The notes under the pieces were generated by a model, which worked only from the letters and a program-made list of their open reading frames with translations, searched no databases and was not told the DNA's origin. From Physella acuta (taxonomy: Eukaryota; Mollusca; Gastropoda; Physidae), in contig NW_026733084.1 in NCBI RefSeq assembly GCF_028476545.1, positions 1 through 64,000 on the forward strand: a stretch of 64,000 bases of DNA, given 5' to 3'. Position numbers and translations under genes: made by a program. Below are positions 41,756 to 54,269 of the stretch, in pieces. The first letter of the stretch is position 1. Each line of letters opens with the position of its first letter.

Positions 41756-42111
41756 ACTGATTGATAGGCCCACTCACAATTTTTTCTTTTTAGTTATTTT
41801 AATAGTAGCTCGTATTATAAATTTTAAATAATTTATTTTCTCCTTTTTAGTGCATTATTACATATAAGCTTGTATTAAAATATTTTTTATGCATTGTAGT
41901 GTAAATAGCGTGTAGACTATACTGTAGCGTGAATGTACACCATCTGTATACTGATGTTGTACAGAGTGAACAAGTGTGACAGTGAGCCTGTTATGGAGTG
42001 GTATTTAAGGAGGACGAACCAAAGGACACAGGGAGAAAGTGGCTGGTGGGTGGGAGCACAATCAATGTTGGATGGGAATAATCTTATGAAGGAGACAATC
42101 TGATTCAGATT

Positions 42112-42475
42112 TTGTTAGGAGTCATCCATTTATGACGTCCAAGAAGAGGGTGAGGTTAGATAAAAATCACCTTTTGTGGACGTGTGTGGACTGAGGGGGG
42201 AGGGGGGGGGGGGGGGGGGGGGGGGAAAGGGGGGTGTCCACATTTCAAACTAACATAAAACTTGTATCCTGCTTGTAAACAGTAAAATTAAGACGACAGT
42301 GCTTGTGTTTTAAAACCCATAGTGAAGTGTAAATAAAGCACTGGATTTATACCTATACTGGGTTATCCTTATCATATGACGTCATGATTTGTAGTGATTT
42401 TAACCTCCCCTCCCTCCTCAACCCCATGCAGCTTTACGATTAGCCAGGACCCAACCCCTTAAATGATGTCACACC
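42112..42475. mobile_element. Diverged relative of the GTCCATAAATGACGTCA element
   Basis: Starts GAGTCATCCATTTATGACGTCC and contains a long G run (42190-42232), TCATATGACGTCATG and AAATGATGTCACAC. Similar in plan to 44368-44731 and 55303-55726 but decayed. Confidence 0.45.
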
Positions 42476-42677
42476 TCAGTCTAATCATAAATGCTCATCT
42501 TAATTATTAAAATACATTCAACAAGTACATAGAATTAACTGTTAGCACCCTCCCTACCCCCCCCCCCCCCCCCCATGTTTAATACTTTGCTTGCGTTTTT
42601 GGTTGGTAATGGGAAAGATCCATGAACAAATATATTAATATTTGACATGCTAATTTTTCTCTCAACACTCTAGATCA

Positions 42678-42835
42678 GGGGTTCCCAACCTTTTTTACTC
42701 TAGAGCACATTCTAAAATATCGGTAGGGTGGCGGGCACCACCTATTTTAAATTGACAAACTCCTTCCAGAGGCGTAGCGACCCTTCTCGTCACCCGGGGA
42801 CAAAACTTTCGATTTTCACCCCCCCCCCCCCCTTA
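42678..42835. mobile_element. hAT-like left end cut by a second element
   Basis: CAGGGGTTCCCAACCTTTTT at 42678 follows CTCTAGAT and resembles a hAT terminus. No matching right end is seen. At 42765 a second terminus, CCAGAGGCGTAGCGACCC, begins, with the GACAAAACTTTCGATTTTCACC block shared with 46920-47125. Confidence 0.5.
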
Positions 42836-42839
42836 TTTC

Positions 42840-44365
42840 AAGCACACTGTGTTGTTAAATAATATTAAATTATAAATAATTCAATTGTTGAGATCCAAAG
42901 AACCAAACCTTACATAAAATAAATATTAAAATAAGTAAATACCAAATAGAAATGGTATTTTAATGTAGTATGTAGCGTTTGGACAAAGGGAGATAATTTT
43001 CACACAAAAACCTGCCCAAAGTTCTTGAGTGATTTTTCAAATTTTGTTGTTACCACTGTCTCTTATTAATTTAAAATTAATATCATATTAATTTCCAATA
43101 CACAAATCAACCAAATTTTAAAAATCTACTGAGGTTCAGCTATAACCTAGTGCAATTACTTTTCATTTTCTTTCATTTTTGCTTTAAAAAAAATTAATTT
43201 TGAAACAATATATGCTCTAAATCAACTTTATTTTATTATATAAATATTGTGGTTTTTATTTTATCAAGAAATTGTAATTTAATTTTACAAATACATTTTT
43301 TATGAATTTTTTATGATTCAGACCTTCATCTGCCATTTTTTCATATATAATTAGTCATAGTAAAAATGTAAAATATTTTAAAATAAAGCATACCACCAAA
43401 GAAAAAAAGAAAATGTTTTTGCAAATATATTTTATAAATTTTTCATTTTTGTTTCCCACTACTTCATTTTTTACAGAGCTTATATAAGACTATACAATTT
43501 AAATAGAAAAAATATATTTCTCCTCTCCTACTAAAGCTAGAAATATAACTTTGGTACCAATGGAATTCTTAATCTTTCCTCTAACTAACTCATATAATTT
43601 TGGGAAAAAATACTCAAATATTCATTTCTTATGCTACTACCTATTTTAATGGTAGTGCGAAACTTAAACCATTCAAATTAAAGCCAAGTTATCTAAGCTT
43701 TTGAATTAATGTAGGCCTATATAAAATTATTTGGATGATTGAAGATACAGATGTCTCATAATAGACTCGTCAAAAATAGGTGTGTTAGGTTGATAGTAGT
43801 ATTGTAATCTTGACTAGTTTTATAGTTAGAAATTAGGGTTAGACTTATGACTATGGTTGGGGTTAGCTTAGGGCGGCTTAGACCTTAGGGATAGGGTTAG
43901 CATTAACATTAGCAAGCCATATGTATATTTTAGTTAACTACCAGTAAACTAACACTTTCACCACCCTTTTTAAAGATTCTATTATTTGACACTGGTATAA
44001 AAAAAAAACTCTAAAAATAAAATAAAATCATTAAAAAATTGGGTAATATATCATTTTAGGTGTGTAAAATTAGCTGAAGCTAGTAATCATTGTTAATGCT
44101 TAAATAGAAGAATATTGTGATGTATTTGTGTCAAATATTATAGATTACTGAATAATAAACCAAGATCAATGGCTAAAGAAATTAACTTTAAACAGCAGTG
44201 TTTGCGTTCTGGATTTGCTATATGAATAGCAGCCCTCTGTAAGTTAGAGTGGTTTCCCCTGAATCTCTAACTTTAATTTTACCACCAAAAAAAAACTTGA
44301 ACAAGATGACTGCTAAAGTAAATGAGCTTGGTTGCATCTGATGAAAACATCCTAGTCTTTAGTTT
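42840..44365. other. AT-rich intergenic; includes repeat family A copy 2
   Basis: No gene seen. Positions about 43776-44002 are the second copy of repeat family A (see 23105-23320), with AATTAGGGTTAGAC and GGGATAGGGTTAGC words. Confidence 0.6.
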
Positions 44366-44367
44366 TA

Positions 44368-44731
44368 GGGGTTGTCATGAAATGATGTCACACTCGTGAC
44401 GGTGTGTGATGAGGGGGAGGGGGGTTCACACTTTTGCATTATAAAAAAGCTATGTTAGAAAAGGAATTTTAGACGTTATTTTGCGCTTTAGAAAAATGTT
44501 TTAATAAATTGCAATAGGAATTGATCAAAATACTCTGTTGACAGAGTTCTGACAATATTTTGGAAAAATATCGATGTTTTAAGAAAAATTCAACTGCAAT
44601 TTTGAGGGGGGTTGTAGGCTGAGGTGTGACGTCATTTTAGGGGGTCTGTCTTTTTGTGACAATGTGTGATGGAGGGGAGGCGGGAGGTAAAAATCATCAA
44701 AAAAAGCGTGATGTCATTTATGGATGACCCC
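44368..44731. mobile_element. TIR element, GGGG(T)...CATAAATGACGTCA family
   Basis: Left end GGGGTTGTCATGAAATGATG; right end ATGTCATTTATGGATGACCCCC. The interior aligns in reverse with 55303-55726 (CTCTGTTGACAGAGTTCTGACA, AAATATCGATGTTTTAAGAAAAATTCAA). Possible TTA target duplication. Non-coding; superfamily not assigned. Confidence 0.75.
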
Positions 44732-44734
44732 CTT

Positions 44735-46058
44735 ACCACAATAATCAGAATGTTTAAAAACAGGTACCTTACTCAATAAATACTTATTACTGATATTAAT
44801 AACTTATTAGGCTAAGTAGTACTTAGTAGTACTTAGATTAGGCTTTTTGATGAGAATTACAGAATGATTTTTTTATTAAAAATGTATCAATAATAGCTTG
44901 CACACTAGTAAACTAAGCCAATTTAGCATATTTTAACTTTCTGTGCAAAGTCATTATTACTGAAAAAAAATTCCAAAGTCAGGTCAGCCTGTGGCACCCT
45001 CCACTGAACTTGACAGAAGGAAAAAAAAACTTGACCCGTGACCTTCATTAAAACAGAATTTGCTTTTGTTTTTTTTTCATTTTTAGTAAACATGTGCTTA
45101 ATCTTACCCAATAAGTGATAAAAATTTGAAAATTAATTTTAATTACTGTTGTAAAGTGAGATAAACAGATTAATAAACACGTGTTTTCTTGAGGGGGTGT
45201 GGCACATCCCGACATCGCATTGTTTGTAACTTTATATTTGTGTTTTATGACTATATTTGTTCACAATCAGCATGCTATGCTTTTAATTTTGATAAAGGGT
45301 AAGTATACCAAGTTACAAAACCTGAAATCTAACTAATAATTCATACTTTCAGTTTAAAAAAATAATGAAAACGATCATCAATGAAGAAAGCGTAAACATT
45401 CTATTTTTAGGTGTGACATAAAAAACAGTCATAAATCTAGCCGAATGATTGGATTCTTGCGCGTCACACATTTTCCCGCGCTTCGTGTTCACCAAAAAAG
45501 ATTATAATAAAATGGCATTATTATTCTTACAGAGCATATCTTATGCCTACAATAAATTATTACCAGTTTATTGTAACGTGTGTAAAATTAATGCTTTCAA
45601 GTAAAAGATAGCAATAGTCTGGTTAAAAATAGCTGCGGTATTTTATAGTTATTTGATTCGAAAGATAAGAATTATATAGAGCAACTTTCACTAAGGCGCC
45701 GCTTGCGAGACAAACAAAGGAATTAGGCCAAAAGTAGATCCGACAATTCTTAAATAACAGACTTAAATAGAAACGGATAGTTCCGATTTCTTAAATTAAC
45801 GATGGCTTCGTAATCATTAGTTTTATCGCTCTACCCATTAGTGAAAGCGAAACTGGTCGCCATTTTTGGTAAGCGCGTGAGCCGTGCGATGGCGTCAAAT
45901 CAACAAACCCGGAAGCTGTGAAACGAACGGCCTACTTAGATCTATTACTTAATGAAACTTTGAAACATTTTTGTAACTTTTAAATCCTCCTAAAAAATAG
46001 GCCTATGAAATAATTATTAAAATTTAATGAGTCACCTTTGTCACATTACTAGATTATT
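44735..46058. other. AT-rich intergenic, no supported gene
   Basis: No coding signal. Around 45840-45920 is a GC-richer patch with GTCGCCATTTTTGGTAAGCG, which looks like a promoter-proximal YY1-type word next to a donor-like GTAAGC, but no gene could be attached. Confidence 0.4.
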
Positions 46059-46066
46059 ATCTAGAT

Positions 46067-46283
46067 CAGGGGTCTCCAAACTACGGCCCGCGGGCCGGAT
46101 GCGGCCCGCGAGGTCCTCTCATCCGGCCCGCGGAGATCATTTTGTCCACGGAAGAAAACATTTGTTGGTGATGGCTGAGGAACTTTGCTCAGAAAAATCA
46201 CGACATGTCAGGAATAAACTGGCCCCTGAACTGAAATTTGATAGTCAATGCGGCCCCCGGACTGAAAAGTTTGGAGACCCCTG
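46067..46283. mobile_element. hAT MITE with perfect 8-bp target duplication
   Basis: Inverted ends CAGGGGTCTCCAAACT (46067-46082, and its complement ending at 46283). Flanked by ATCTAGAT at 46059-46066 and 46284-46291. The interior is GC-rich (ACGGCCCGCGGGCCGGATGC). 217 bp, non-coding; its open frame is incidental. Confidence 0.9.
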
Positions 46284-46311
46284 ATCTAGATTCTAGATCT
46301 AGTCTTGGCCG

Positions 46312-46327
46312 ATTTTACGTACGTAAA
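46312..46327. other. Perfect 16-bp palindrome TTTTACGTACGTAAAA
   Basis: A self-complementary 16-mer directly downstream of the hAT MITE. Function unknown. Confidence 0.5.
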
Positions 46328-46924
46328 ATAACGGTAAATGTCGATTGATGACCAAAAAAAATTGATTCAATCAAAATTCAAAAAATCATTAAAAAATTCA
46401 TTTCAATGAATCATTGTGTTGTTATAAAAAAGAAGACTTTAGTCATCAAATCAATAAACAAAGATAAAGAGAAAAATTAAAATTTCGTACCTAATCAAAC
46501 GTCTTTTTAGATTCTAGATCTAGTCAACCGACAATAAAATAAAATAATAAAACAGACAGCAGACCTACTACCACCATTTTGGTTTCATGAAAGCCAGTTT
46601 TTGGTCACATGACAGAATATTTATATTTAGAAAACGATCAGCTGACAATAATACTTCTATTTAAAACCAGTAGGCCTAAGGCGATAAGTTATAACATAGC
46701 GTTTAAATAGGCCTATCTAGATCTAGTATCTATCGAAACAATACTTTTCCTACTTTGGCTTAGGCTAGATAGTAGATACAATAGATTTGCGTCTCTTAGT
46801 TACAAAAGTTTGGGCTGCATAAAAATCTATTTTATATTTACAATTCAAAACTGCAGCTAAAATGAGCTTCTAATTTTTTCCCCAACTTTTTTGCCGTCCC
46901 TATGGTCGGCGCCCGAGGACGCAG

Positions 46925-47121
46925 ATGCGTAGCGACCCTTCCCGGGGACAAACTTTCGATTTGCACCCCCCCCCCCCCTCAGACTTTCGATTTGCACCCC
47001 CTCAAACTTTCGATTTGCACCCCCCCCCCCCTCAACCTATCAATTTATTTTTCCAACCCATTTTGGCGCCCCCTAAGGTCGGCGCCCGAGGACATGTGTC
47101 CCCCCCTCGCTACGCCTCTGC
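46925..47121. mobile_element. Small TIR element with GCGTAGCGA ends and poly-C
   Basis: Left end CAGATGCGTAGCGACCCTTC, right end CCCTCGCTACGCCTCTG. The interior is two to four copies of AACTTTCGATTTGCACCCC with long C runs. A related interior is in 56070-56280. No clear target duplication. The proline-rich frames are artefacts. Confidence 0.7.
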
Positions 47122-47479
47122 GTGCGACCTTGTTTTCTAGAACGGAGTTATTTAAATGTAAACAAAGCTGGCAATATTTTTCTTGGATCTCATAGTTGTT
47201 GGGCGCTGGTTGTCATCACAACTACCCAGACGCCACAATTAAAGCGTGATTTATGAAAACATTGAGAATACGCAAATCATCTTCCGTAATATTGAGATAG
47301 AACATACCATTTGGCGTCAGGTGCCAGTGGCGTCGCGGGGCGCCCTCGGGATCTATCGGTTATACTACCATGTTTAGTCATCGAATGTAATATCCCACCG
47401 TGTATAGTAGGGTGCTTTAAAAAAAGATATAAATTTAAAAAATGAACAAATAGCCTAAATAAATAAAAAAAAACATATA

Positions 47480-47757
47480 TAAACACCCCGCCTCACTTTT
47501 ATCACAAATCGTCACAAAATTATGGACCCCCTCACCCTACGTGCAGTGTTTCTTCCAGACTTTTTTCTCCCGGGGGGGGGGGGGGGGAGAAATTTTCGGG
47601 AGAGGGTGGGGGGCGGACTAAATTTTCCCGGGGGGGGGGGGCGGACACTGTTAAACGTATATATTGTCTATATAAATTCCATTTCGTTCCAAGAGATGCC
47701 TGGAAAAAACTCTGCCTACGAGGGTGACTTCATTTATGAACGACCCCTAGATTCTAT
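47480..47757. mobile_element. Nested TIR elements
   Basis: The outer element is the CATTTATG...GACCCC family (right end CTTCATTTATGAACGACCCC at about 47730-47748). The inner one begins CAGTGTTTCTTCCAGAC at about 47543 and ends GAAAAAACTCTG at about 47714. The outer sequence resumes with CCTACGAG, a near copy of CCTACGTG before the insert. This fits an 8-bp target duplication with two changes. Confidence 0.7.
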
Positions 47758-47759
47758 AT

Positions 47760-48650
47760 ATTGAGAGAGAGAGGGAGTTCATATTGTACCATGAGTATAT
47801 GATTTGGTGTGATGATATGTGCAAAATTGCTACATGCATTAAATGGGTTAGAGATAGATCTATGTAGATCTAGATCTTTTCTATGTCTATGTACACAATC
47901 CATAATAGTTGGTAAAACTATATAAAACACGTAGGCCCAGAGATATGAGACTTATCTTTCAGCGTTTACGAATTCGTATCGAGCTTGATTTCTCAGTAGT
48001 ATCGATAAAGACTACAGTTTTTAAAAATTCTTTTCCATTGCAGTGCAATGTTATTTTATTAACTACTGCACTTCTGATTATATTACATTCTTGTTTATTT
48101 TATTTTGAGTGTTAATTCAATTGTATATACTTTAATTAAGTTCATGGTTTAATACTGTTGTTTACTTCGGCTAAGCTAATATTAATATTAAATAATTTTA
48201 GAATCGTGTTAAAATGTTATTGTCTAAATATTGGTACTCGATTATTGCTATATCAATCTACCTTTACTAACTTCCCGGAAAAAAGATAAAAACTAATAAT
48301 TGCTTAAAAAACTCGGGATTAGCCCGTAGTGGCGAAACGGAAGTACAGAAATTTTAAATTTAGCCGTACTGGCGAAAATCCCGCTTAAATATTTTTAAGT
48401 AATCAATTAGCTAGGATCGTTGTTTATTTTACTTAAATAATTTGCGATACCGGAACTAGATCCAACAGAAAACATAATAAATCGATTTGGTGGGAAATAT
48501 CAAGATATTTTTGTAGAAAATAGATCTAAAATACTAAAAGATCTTGGCACTGATTAGTAAATTGCACAATAATTACATCTAGATCTAGATGGGGTAAAAC
48601 TGCATTTTAGCGTATTTCATTCCCCGCTTCACGATCACCTCCAGTTGAGC
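47760..48650. other. AT-rich intergenic, no gene seen
   Basis: Contains (GA)n at about 47764-47775, ATCTAGATCTAGAT strings, and GTAGTGGCGAAACGGAAGTA with a nearby related word (GTACTGGCGAAAATC). A related word recurs at 57095-57145. Confidence 0.4.
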
Positions 48651-48654
48651 GTAT

Positions 48655-49340
48655 TTCATAATGGAGACAAGCGAGTTGACGAGATTCCTTCCATAGTGTT
48701 GTTGTCATGGAATAAAAACGTGCTTTTTAGATTTAGACCGTAAAAAAAAATAAAAAATAAAAACTTAAGCCTAAAATTAATTTAGAAATTTTGTATTTTT
48801 AGAATAAATGCTATAAAAGTTGCAAATCCAGAGAACTAGAAAATAATTTGTTGAGTTTAAGGCTACATTTCTATTTATTTTCATCAAGCCTAAGTTATAA
48901 CCGGATGTTTCACTTTCGTAAGACAAATATTGATTGGCTGTACAGTAACTTAGTGATCGATAACTATTTGTTTACAAAACTTTGCAGATCAAGTTTTTAA
49001 ATAACAATGCAAATTAAAAACCCCATGACCTAGTTTTCTATTTTTAGCTTACAATGTGTACAATAAAAATTTTGTCGGCCTATCCAATAGCAGGATGCCA
49101 TTGTTTATGTCGCCATTACACGTGAAAACCAAATTGTTTTTGCCTTTTTTTTTAATTTTTATTTAGTTACCGAAAATATTAAAAACATCAAATACGTCCA
49201 ATCTTTAGTAAAGTCCGAAAAAACCCAGACAGACAGGATTTTATAACCATATTAATTGTAACTACGCCGTGCAAGAATTTTAAATTAATTTATACACCTC
49301 TCAAATACCTTTGAGACTTTTCTCGCTGGTGTCCATTAAT
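48655..49340. repeat. Dispersed repeat family B, copy 2
   Basis: Same block order as 23340-23870 in direct orientation, with an extra internal segment at about 48960-49280. Non-coding. Confidence 0.65.
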
Positions 49341-49867
49341 AATAATTTTAATTAGGCCCTAGGCCTATTAAAAATTATTAATTAATTAAATATTAGGCCT
49401 AATGACATTTAATAGGCCCTAATTTTAATTTAAATTAATTTGATGGCGAAAAAGAGTTTCGCTTTTAACTCTTGAAAATCCTAATAGATCTATATAAAAA
49501 AAAAAGCCCATGATGGTAAATGTGTGCATTTCTCTCTGCAATATTTTTGGCAACGTCAGCATGTTCAGCGATAGGCCTATACATATTAATATAAAAATAT
49601 ATCCTTAGGGCCTATATGAAGAACTTAAAGATACGGACTTGTTGAAAATAATATGGTGGACGGTAATAAATGTATAAACTTAAACTAAATTTTATTTAGT
49701 CCCTAAAGAAGTAAAATAAAGGCATATTCGAATGTAGAAACAGATTTCTAACTAGATTTCTCTCTAAAGCGTTTATTATTTATCGAAAGGGGAGAGTAAG
49801 AATTGTTTTTAAATAGTGAGATATGATTATTAGGCTTATTAATATTTATAACTAATATAACATTTTT

Positions 49868-49950
49868 ATATATGCCACAGATGACACCATTTAAGGGGGT
49901 GACACCAAGGCAAAAAATTGCAAAATATACAGAAGAAAAATGTTGTTTTG
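49868..49950. mobile_element. Fragment of the GTGTCACC hAT-like element
   Basis: GATGACACCATTTAAGGGGG, TGACACCAAGGCAAAAAATT and GCAAAATATACAGA match, in reverse, the right part of the element at 56010-56364. Confidence 0.7.
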
Positions 49951-49959
49951 CCAGTCCCA

Positions 49960-50850
49960 TTAATGATTAATTAAAGTTAAATAGTCTTTTAAGTACAAAT
50001 CAACAACTATTACAAGAGGGTGGGGGTGATATCATGACGTAAACGTGCTAACTATAAAGAAAACATTGCTACATACAAGTTCCAACTGTATTATTAACAG
50101 ACTAATGATAAACATCGTTACTTGGGTGACACCTGATCTAACGATGCCATTGGGCCTTAGACCTAAGCACTTTATTTAAATTTTTACTACTTTCAAAACT
50201 TTAATCTTCAGGTTCTCTCAACATGGAGACAGGAATAAGACAGACACAGGGACAAAGATACCAACAATGTTTTAAACTTGAACACTGCAATCAACTGATT
50301 TACAACCCTCTGTATTCAAGTGGCTAGAGTACTACCATGTATGTTACTTTAAATAACAGTTAGGGTTTAGAATATGCTTACAGTAGGTCCTTTAAGAGTT
50401 AATTGTTCAGATCCCTTTATGTGGCTTCTGTGGGGTGGGGGACTATGCTACGTTCTAAATTTTAAGTATTCCATTTAAGAGTGTAAACTAAATTAAGATA
50501 TTAGTATCACTTTTAAGTACCATTTATACTGTAGTATAATAAAGTAAACTGATCTTGTCATTGTTTTGCAGGTGTTTTGTGCTTATGGGTTTATGATTAC
50601 AGTAAAAAATAAAACCAAGTGCTGTGATAGGTTGAAACAAACCAGGTATGATTGTAAATATGAAAGAATTTCCAATCTGATTTAATGAAAGGTGAAATTT
50701 ATTGTACAGACTTTTGTAGGTAAACTAATTGCATTATAACAGTATAAAATGTAAAACTGAATAATAAAGCTGAATGATAAATTAAAAACCATTATGTAGA
50801 GCTGAACAGTTGCGATTGTATTTTGTTTAAAAAGATTTATTTTTACATTT
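49960..50850. other. AT-rich intergenic, no gene seen
   Basis: No coding signal or clear repeat boundary. Confidence 0.35.
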
Positions 50851-50851
50851 T

Positions 50852-51035
50852 CAGGTCCATGGGACAGATGGAGAGATCATGAGTTTCTCTGACCTTGGCA
50901 TAGGAAGGGATAGTGTAGTCAAGTTCAATACAATGCTCAGCCACCTTTATTTTCCCAACCAGTTACTAGAGCCCATTATTAGAACTTGAGACTATCAGGT
51001 TAGTTATCCAATGTTCTGCTACTCACATACACTGT
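50852..51035 (-). mobile_element. tRNA-derived SINE, minus orientation
   Basis: GGTCCATGGGACAGATGGAG, GATAGTGTAGTCAAG, AGAACTTGAGACTATCAGGT: reverse-oriented blocks of the SINE seen at 51235. Confidence 0.6.
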
Positions 51036-51234
51036 ATTATTTGTATATCGTTATATTTTATATATCGTTTGTTTATTTATCATTGTGAATTTAAGGCTAC
51101 ACTCACACAGTTTTGCATAGTCAATATGAACTATTTTAAACTTATCAAGAATACACTAAACAAGCACCAACTGTACTGCAATGTACTTTCCAATGAGAAG
51201 TGGAGTGTAAACATTTAATTTAAAGCAAATTATG

Positions 51235-51490
51235 TAAGGTGATGGTGTGGCTTAGCTGCAGAGAGCAAGACTGTATAACCCAAAGTCTCAAGTTTGAATC
51301 TGGATTCAAGTCAGCAGAACTTCCCTGAGTCCACCCAGCTGCTCTGATAGGTACCTAACTCACGTTAGGGAAAGTAAAGGAGACTGGGCATAGTGACCAC
51401 ACTATCCCTTCATATGCTGAAGTCACAGAAACAGCTTATCTCTACTGCACTTGCCCCATGGACCATCAGGCTAAATAAACTTAAGTGATG
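51235..51490 (+). mobile_element. tRNA-derived SINE
   Basis: Head GTGATGGTGTGGCTTAGCTG, B-box-like AAGTTTGAATCTGGATTC, then CTGAGTCCACCCAGCTG, GACTGGGCATAGTG, CACTATCCCTTCATATGCTG and TTGCCCCATGGACCATCAGG. The best preserved copy in the window. Confidence 0.8.
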
Positions 51491-51884
51491 TGAAACAGAT
51501 ATTTTTAATTTGTTAACCAAAACATTTTGTTTGCAGCGAACCTGGATTAATAAAACATTTTATTTTATTTTAATATTTAGTAGGGCTATATATGAGTTGA
51601 ACTAAACTAAAAAAGATATTTTCATACATGAACTAATATGTGGGCACTATTGATTCTAAATGTAAAAAACTTAGATAACTTACTGCTAATTCAAAATTTG
51701 TGCTATATCAGTCAGCATGTTTGCCAAAGCCACATTGTCAAACAAATGTTTGAAATAAAGGGTAGACCTTTGTAGACAATCTTTATTTTAGTACAATTTC
51801 CACACTCAAGATATTCCAGTTTTAATATGTCACCATAACGGCAACTGGTGGAGGGGGTCTCTTTAAAGATTAAACAGTTGTCTT

Positions 51885-52430
51885 TATTTTCTTACAGAAT
51901 GTGTATTTTTTGTTTCCCAGGATTTACCAGCCTGAGGATTAAGGCGTCTCTTCAAGATGGATGTTAGAACATCACATATGGTTATTTTTTCAGGCCACCT
52001 GATGTTCAATTTGCTACACAGCCATTCATTATTGAAAGTCTCAGAACCATAAAGGAGAACAAATTTTACATTGCTGTTCAACAGTCATATTTGGAAAACT
52101 GTAGACAGCTCTTGACATCCATATTGTGTGGAGGATGTTGGATACTTTGCTGATATGTCTTTTGATGTCCTCATCTGCTCCCCCATCATCTTACAACAGA
52201 TCCTAGATGTGTAAAGTGATCTTGCTCAAATAGTCATTTCTTGTGTCCTAAGTGGGAACTCCTGTTTGTTGTTGATTCTTATCACTTGTGTTGTTTTCCA
52301 GTTGATCATTAAGCCTATATTAAGAAGGTTCATCATAGTTTGCTTAGCGTGGATTGGGCATGTTGTCAATGTGAGAGTATAGCATCCTCAATATCTAGAC
52401 CTCCAGCTAAGTGAGGGTCCACTGAATTCC
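51885..52430 (-). mobile_element. RTE-like LINE relic (reverse transcriptase C-terminus)
   Basis: On the minus strand a short open stretch (52081-51884) reads NSNVKFVLLYGSETF and then LNIRWPEKITICDVL. Further upstream, in other frames, are words like a family block with a YLGS-type region and QLST. These match the C-terminal reverse transcriptase and linker of RTE-type elements (SNVKSVLLYGSETW, LNIRWPDTISN). The copy is truncated and carries multiple stops and frame changes, so it is inactive. Confidence 0.7.
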
Positions 52431-52439
52431 ACCCTTTTG

Positions 52440-53640
52440 GTCTGATGTACTTTATACGTGAAAAGCGTATAACATTTCTGTACTCACTGAAAAAGGGTTG
52501 GTTAACTTGTGGATACTCTGGCAGTTGGAGTCTTTGTAGAGGTGTTGGATAATATTGCTGAATTTCAGAGGGGTTATTAGTTGTTGAATGTGCAAATTCA
52601 ATTTTTTCAATTGGTTGGCTTTCATGTATAGATATTCTGCTATGCAGTATTTGTTTATAGATGTCTATCTATCTATTTATGCATATTTTTATGTTTGTGT
52701 GTGAAACTAAGGTCTAGTTACACACAGTCATATAAAATTAAAAACTTGTTAGATTAAGATGTTTTAGATATTGTCTGTAGCCATCAAATTTTTATTTATT
52801 CTGAAGGTTGTATGTATTGATTCCATTTTGTCTAGTTATTGAGCATACTGAAATCTGCTAATATTGATTTATTATCTTCCTACTTACTTCTCCACTTGTA
52901 ACCTATATGATCTATTACTTAATTGTAGCATCAAAAGTATTCTTTTAATGTGAATAAAAATTTTAAACAAGTAAACTGTCGCTTCTTGTTTGTTTGTTTT
53001 TTGTAGTTCACTCAATGTCTTGTTACAGTATAAATGTAAGTAGCCAGTTTGTGTACCGGTAATTTTCTGGGAGGGTGGGGGGTGGGGCATTCATTTCACA
53101 GTGAAGTGAACATTTCTAGCATTTACTATGATTTACACTGGTATTAGTAAAAGTAATTCATGAGAATTGCATCTTTTTTTGTATCTGCATTGGAAGGTTA
53201 AAAAAAAAAATACAATAATTATGCTATAGACCAATGCATATTAGCAATCTTCATACATGTAGTTAACACATACATTAAAGTATAGCAAAGCAGTGATGTC
53301 GCTATTTCGCACTCCACGACCTCGCTACGCCTCTGTAGCAAAGTATATATGATATATCCCACTGACAAGTTTTTAAAAATGTAGGATACCAGCACAGGCG
53401 ACAATGTGACATGTCTCAATCACTAGTAAGTAGGCTTGAAAGTACTACATGGACTTGTACAACTAATTGAGCTGTAATATGTTGCAAGATATGTATGGCT
53501 TGATGACACTGAAAGGTGCTTAATAAAAAGCAAGGGATTAATATACCAGTGTAGTTTTTATGTACGAGAGGTTTATGGGAAGTTAGGGCAAGTGTCTAAT
53601 ATCAGAAAGGGATGCTAGTTACGGCGCTTCATGAACAACG
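52440..53640. other. AT-rich intergenic, no gene seen
   Basis: Contains a short solo terminus, ACCTCGCTACGCCTCTG, at about 53318-53334 (the GCGTAGCGA element end). No coding signal. Confidence 0.4.
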
Positions 53641-53903
53641 AGAGTTTCATTTATGACAGGATTAATCAGGTTAATTTCAAACTTTTGCTTGGAGGGGGGG
53701 GGGGGGGGGGGAGGGTGGATGACCTTTATTACAGAAGTAGGTGAGGATGTCAGATTTAGGGAATTTACAAGAGTACCCTAATGTTTGTTAGTAAACCGGT
53801 AATTAAATACTTTCTGGCTCTAACACCGATCTAGACTTCATGAACTTTATAAGTAGGTACTAGTTAGTTACACGTCAAGTACATTACTCGTTAACTAAAA
53901 TAG

Positions 53904-54187
53904 TGTTGTACATGTTCACCCCCGCAATCTATTTGCCGCTCTAAAAGACTGAGTTACTCCAATGCCAACTTTCTCAAGTACATCCACTCTGGATTTAGCA
54001 TTCATTCTGATCTAGAAGACGTACTTCTGATGCAAGGTAAGATACAAGAATCTGACGAAGAAAAGTTTACTGGTGACCCAGAGAAAAACAAAATTTCGCC
54101 TGGTCAGCCTCATTCACAAATATTGTCAAACTTTAAGCGATTAGCCCCAGAATCCACGATGACAATAGTATATAAAACAATAGCAAC
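53904..54187 (+). other. Exon-like open frame ending in a splice donor, unidentified
   Basis: A 95-codon frame without early ATG is open from 53904 to a TAA at 54189-54191. The TAA overlaps a strong donor (GTAAGT at 54188). The encoded residues are of ordinary composition (for example KYIHSGFSIHSDLEDVLLMQ), unlike the low-complexity frames nearby. I recognise no domain. It could be an exon of an unassembled gene, a gene relic or chance. Confidence 0.25.
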
Positions 54188-54269
54188 GTAAGTCAAAGCT
54201 CGGCAAGGTGGGATGCGACTTCTTTATGATGGTTTAATCAAGTTCAGAGAGAACAAATACAAGAACAAA

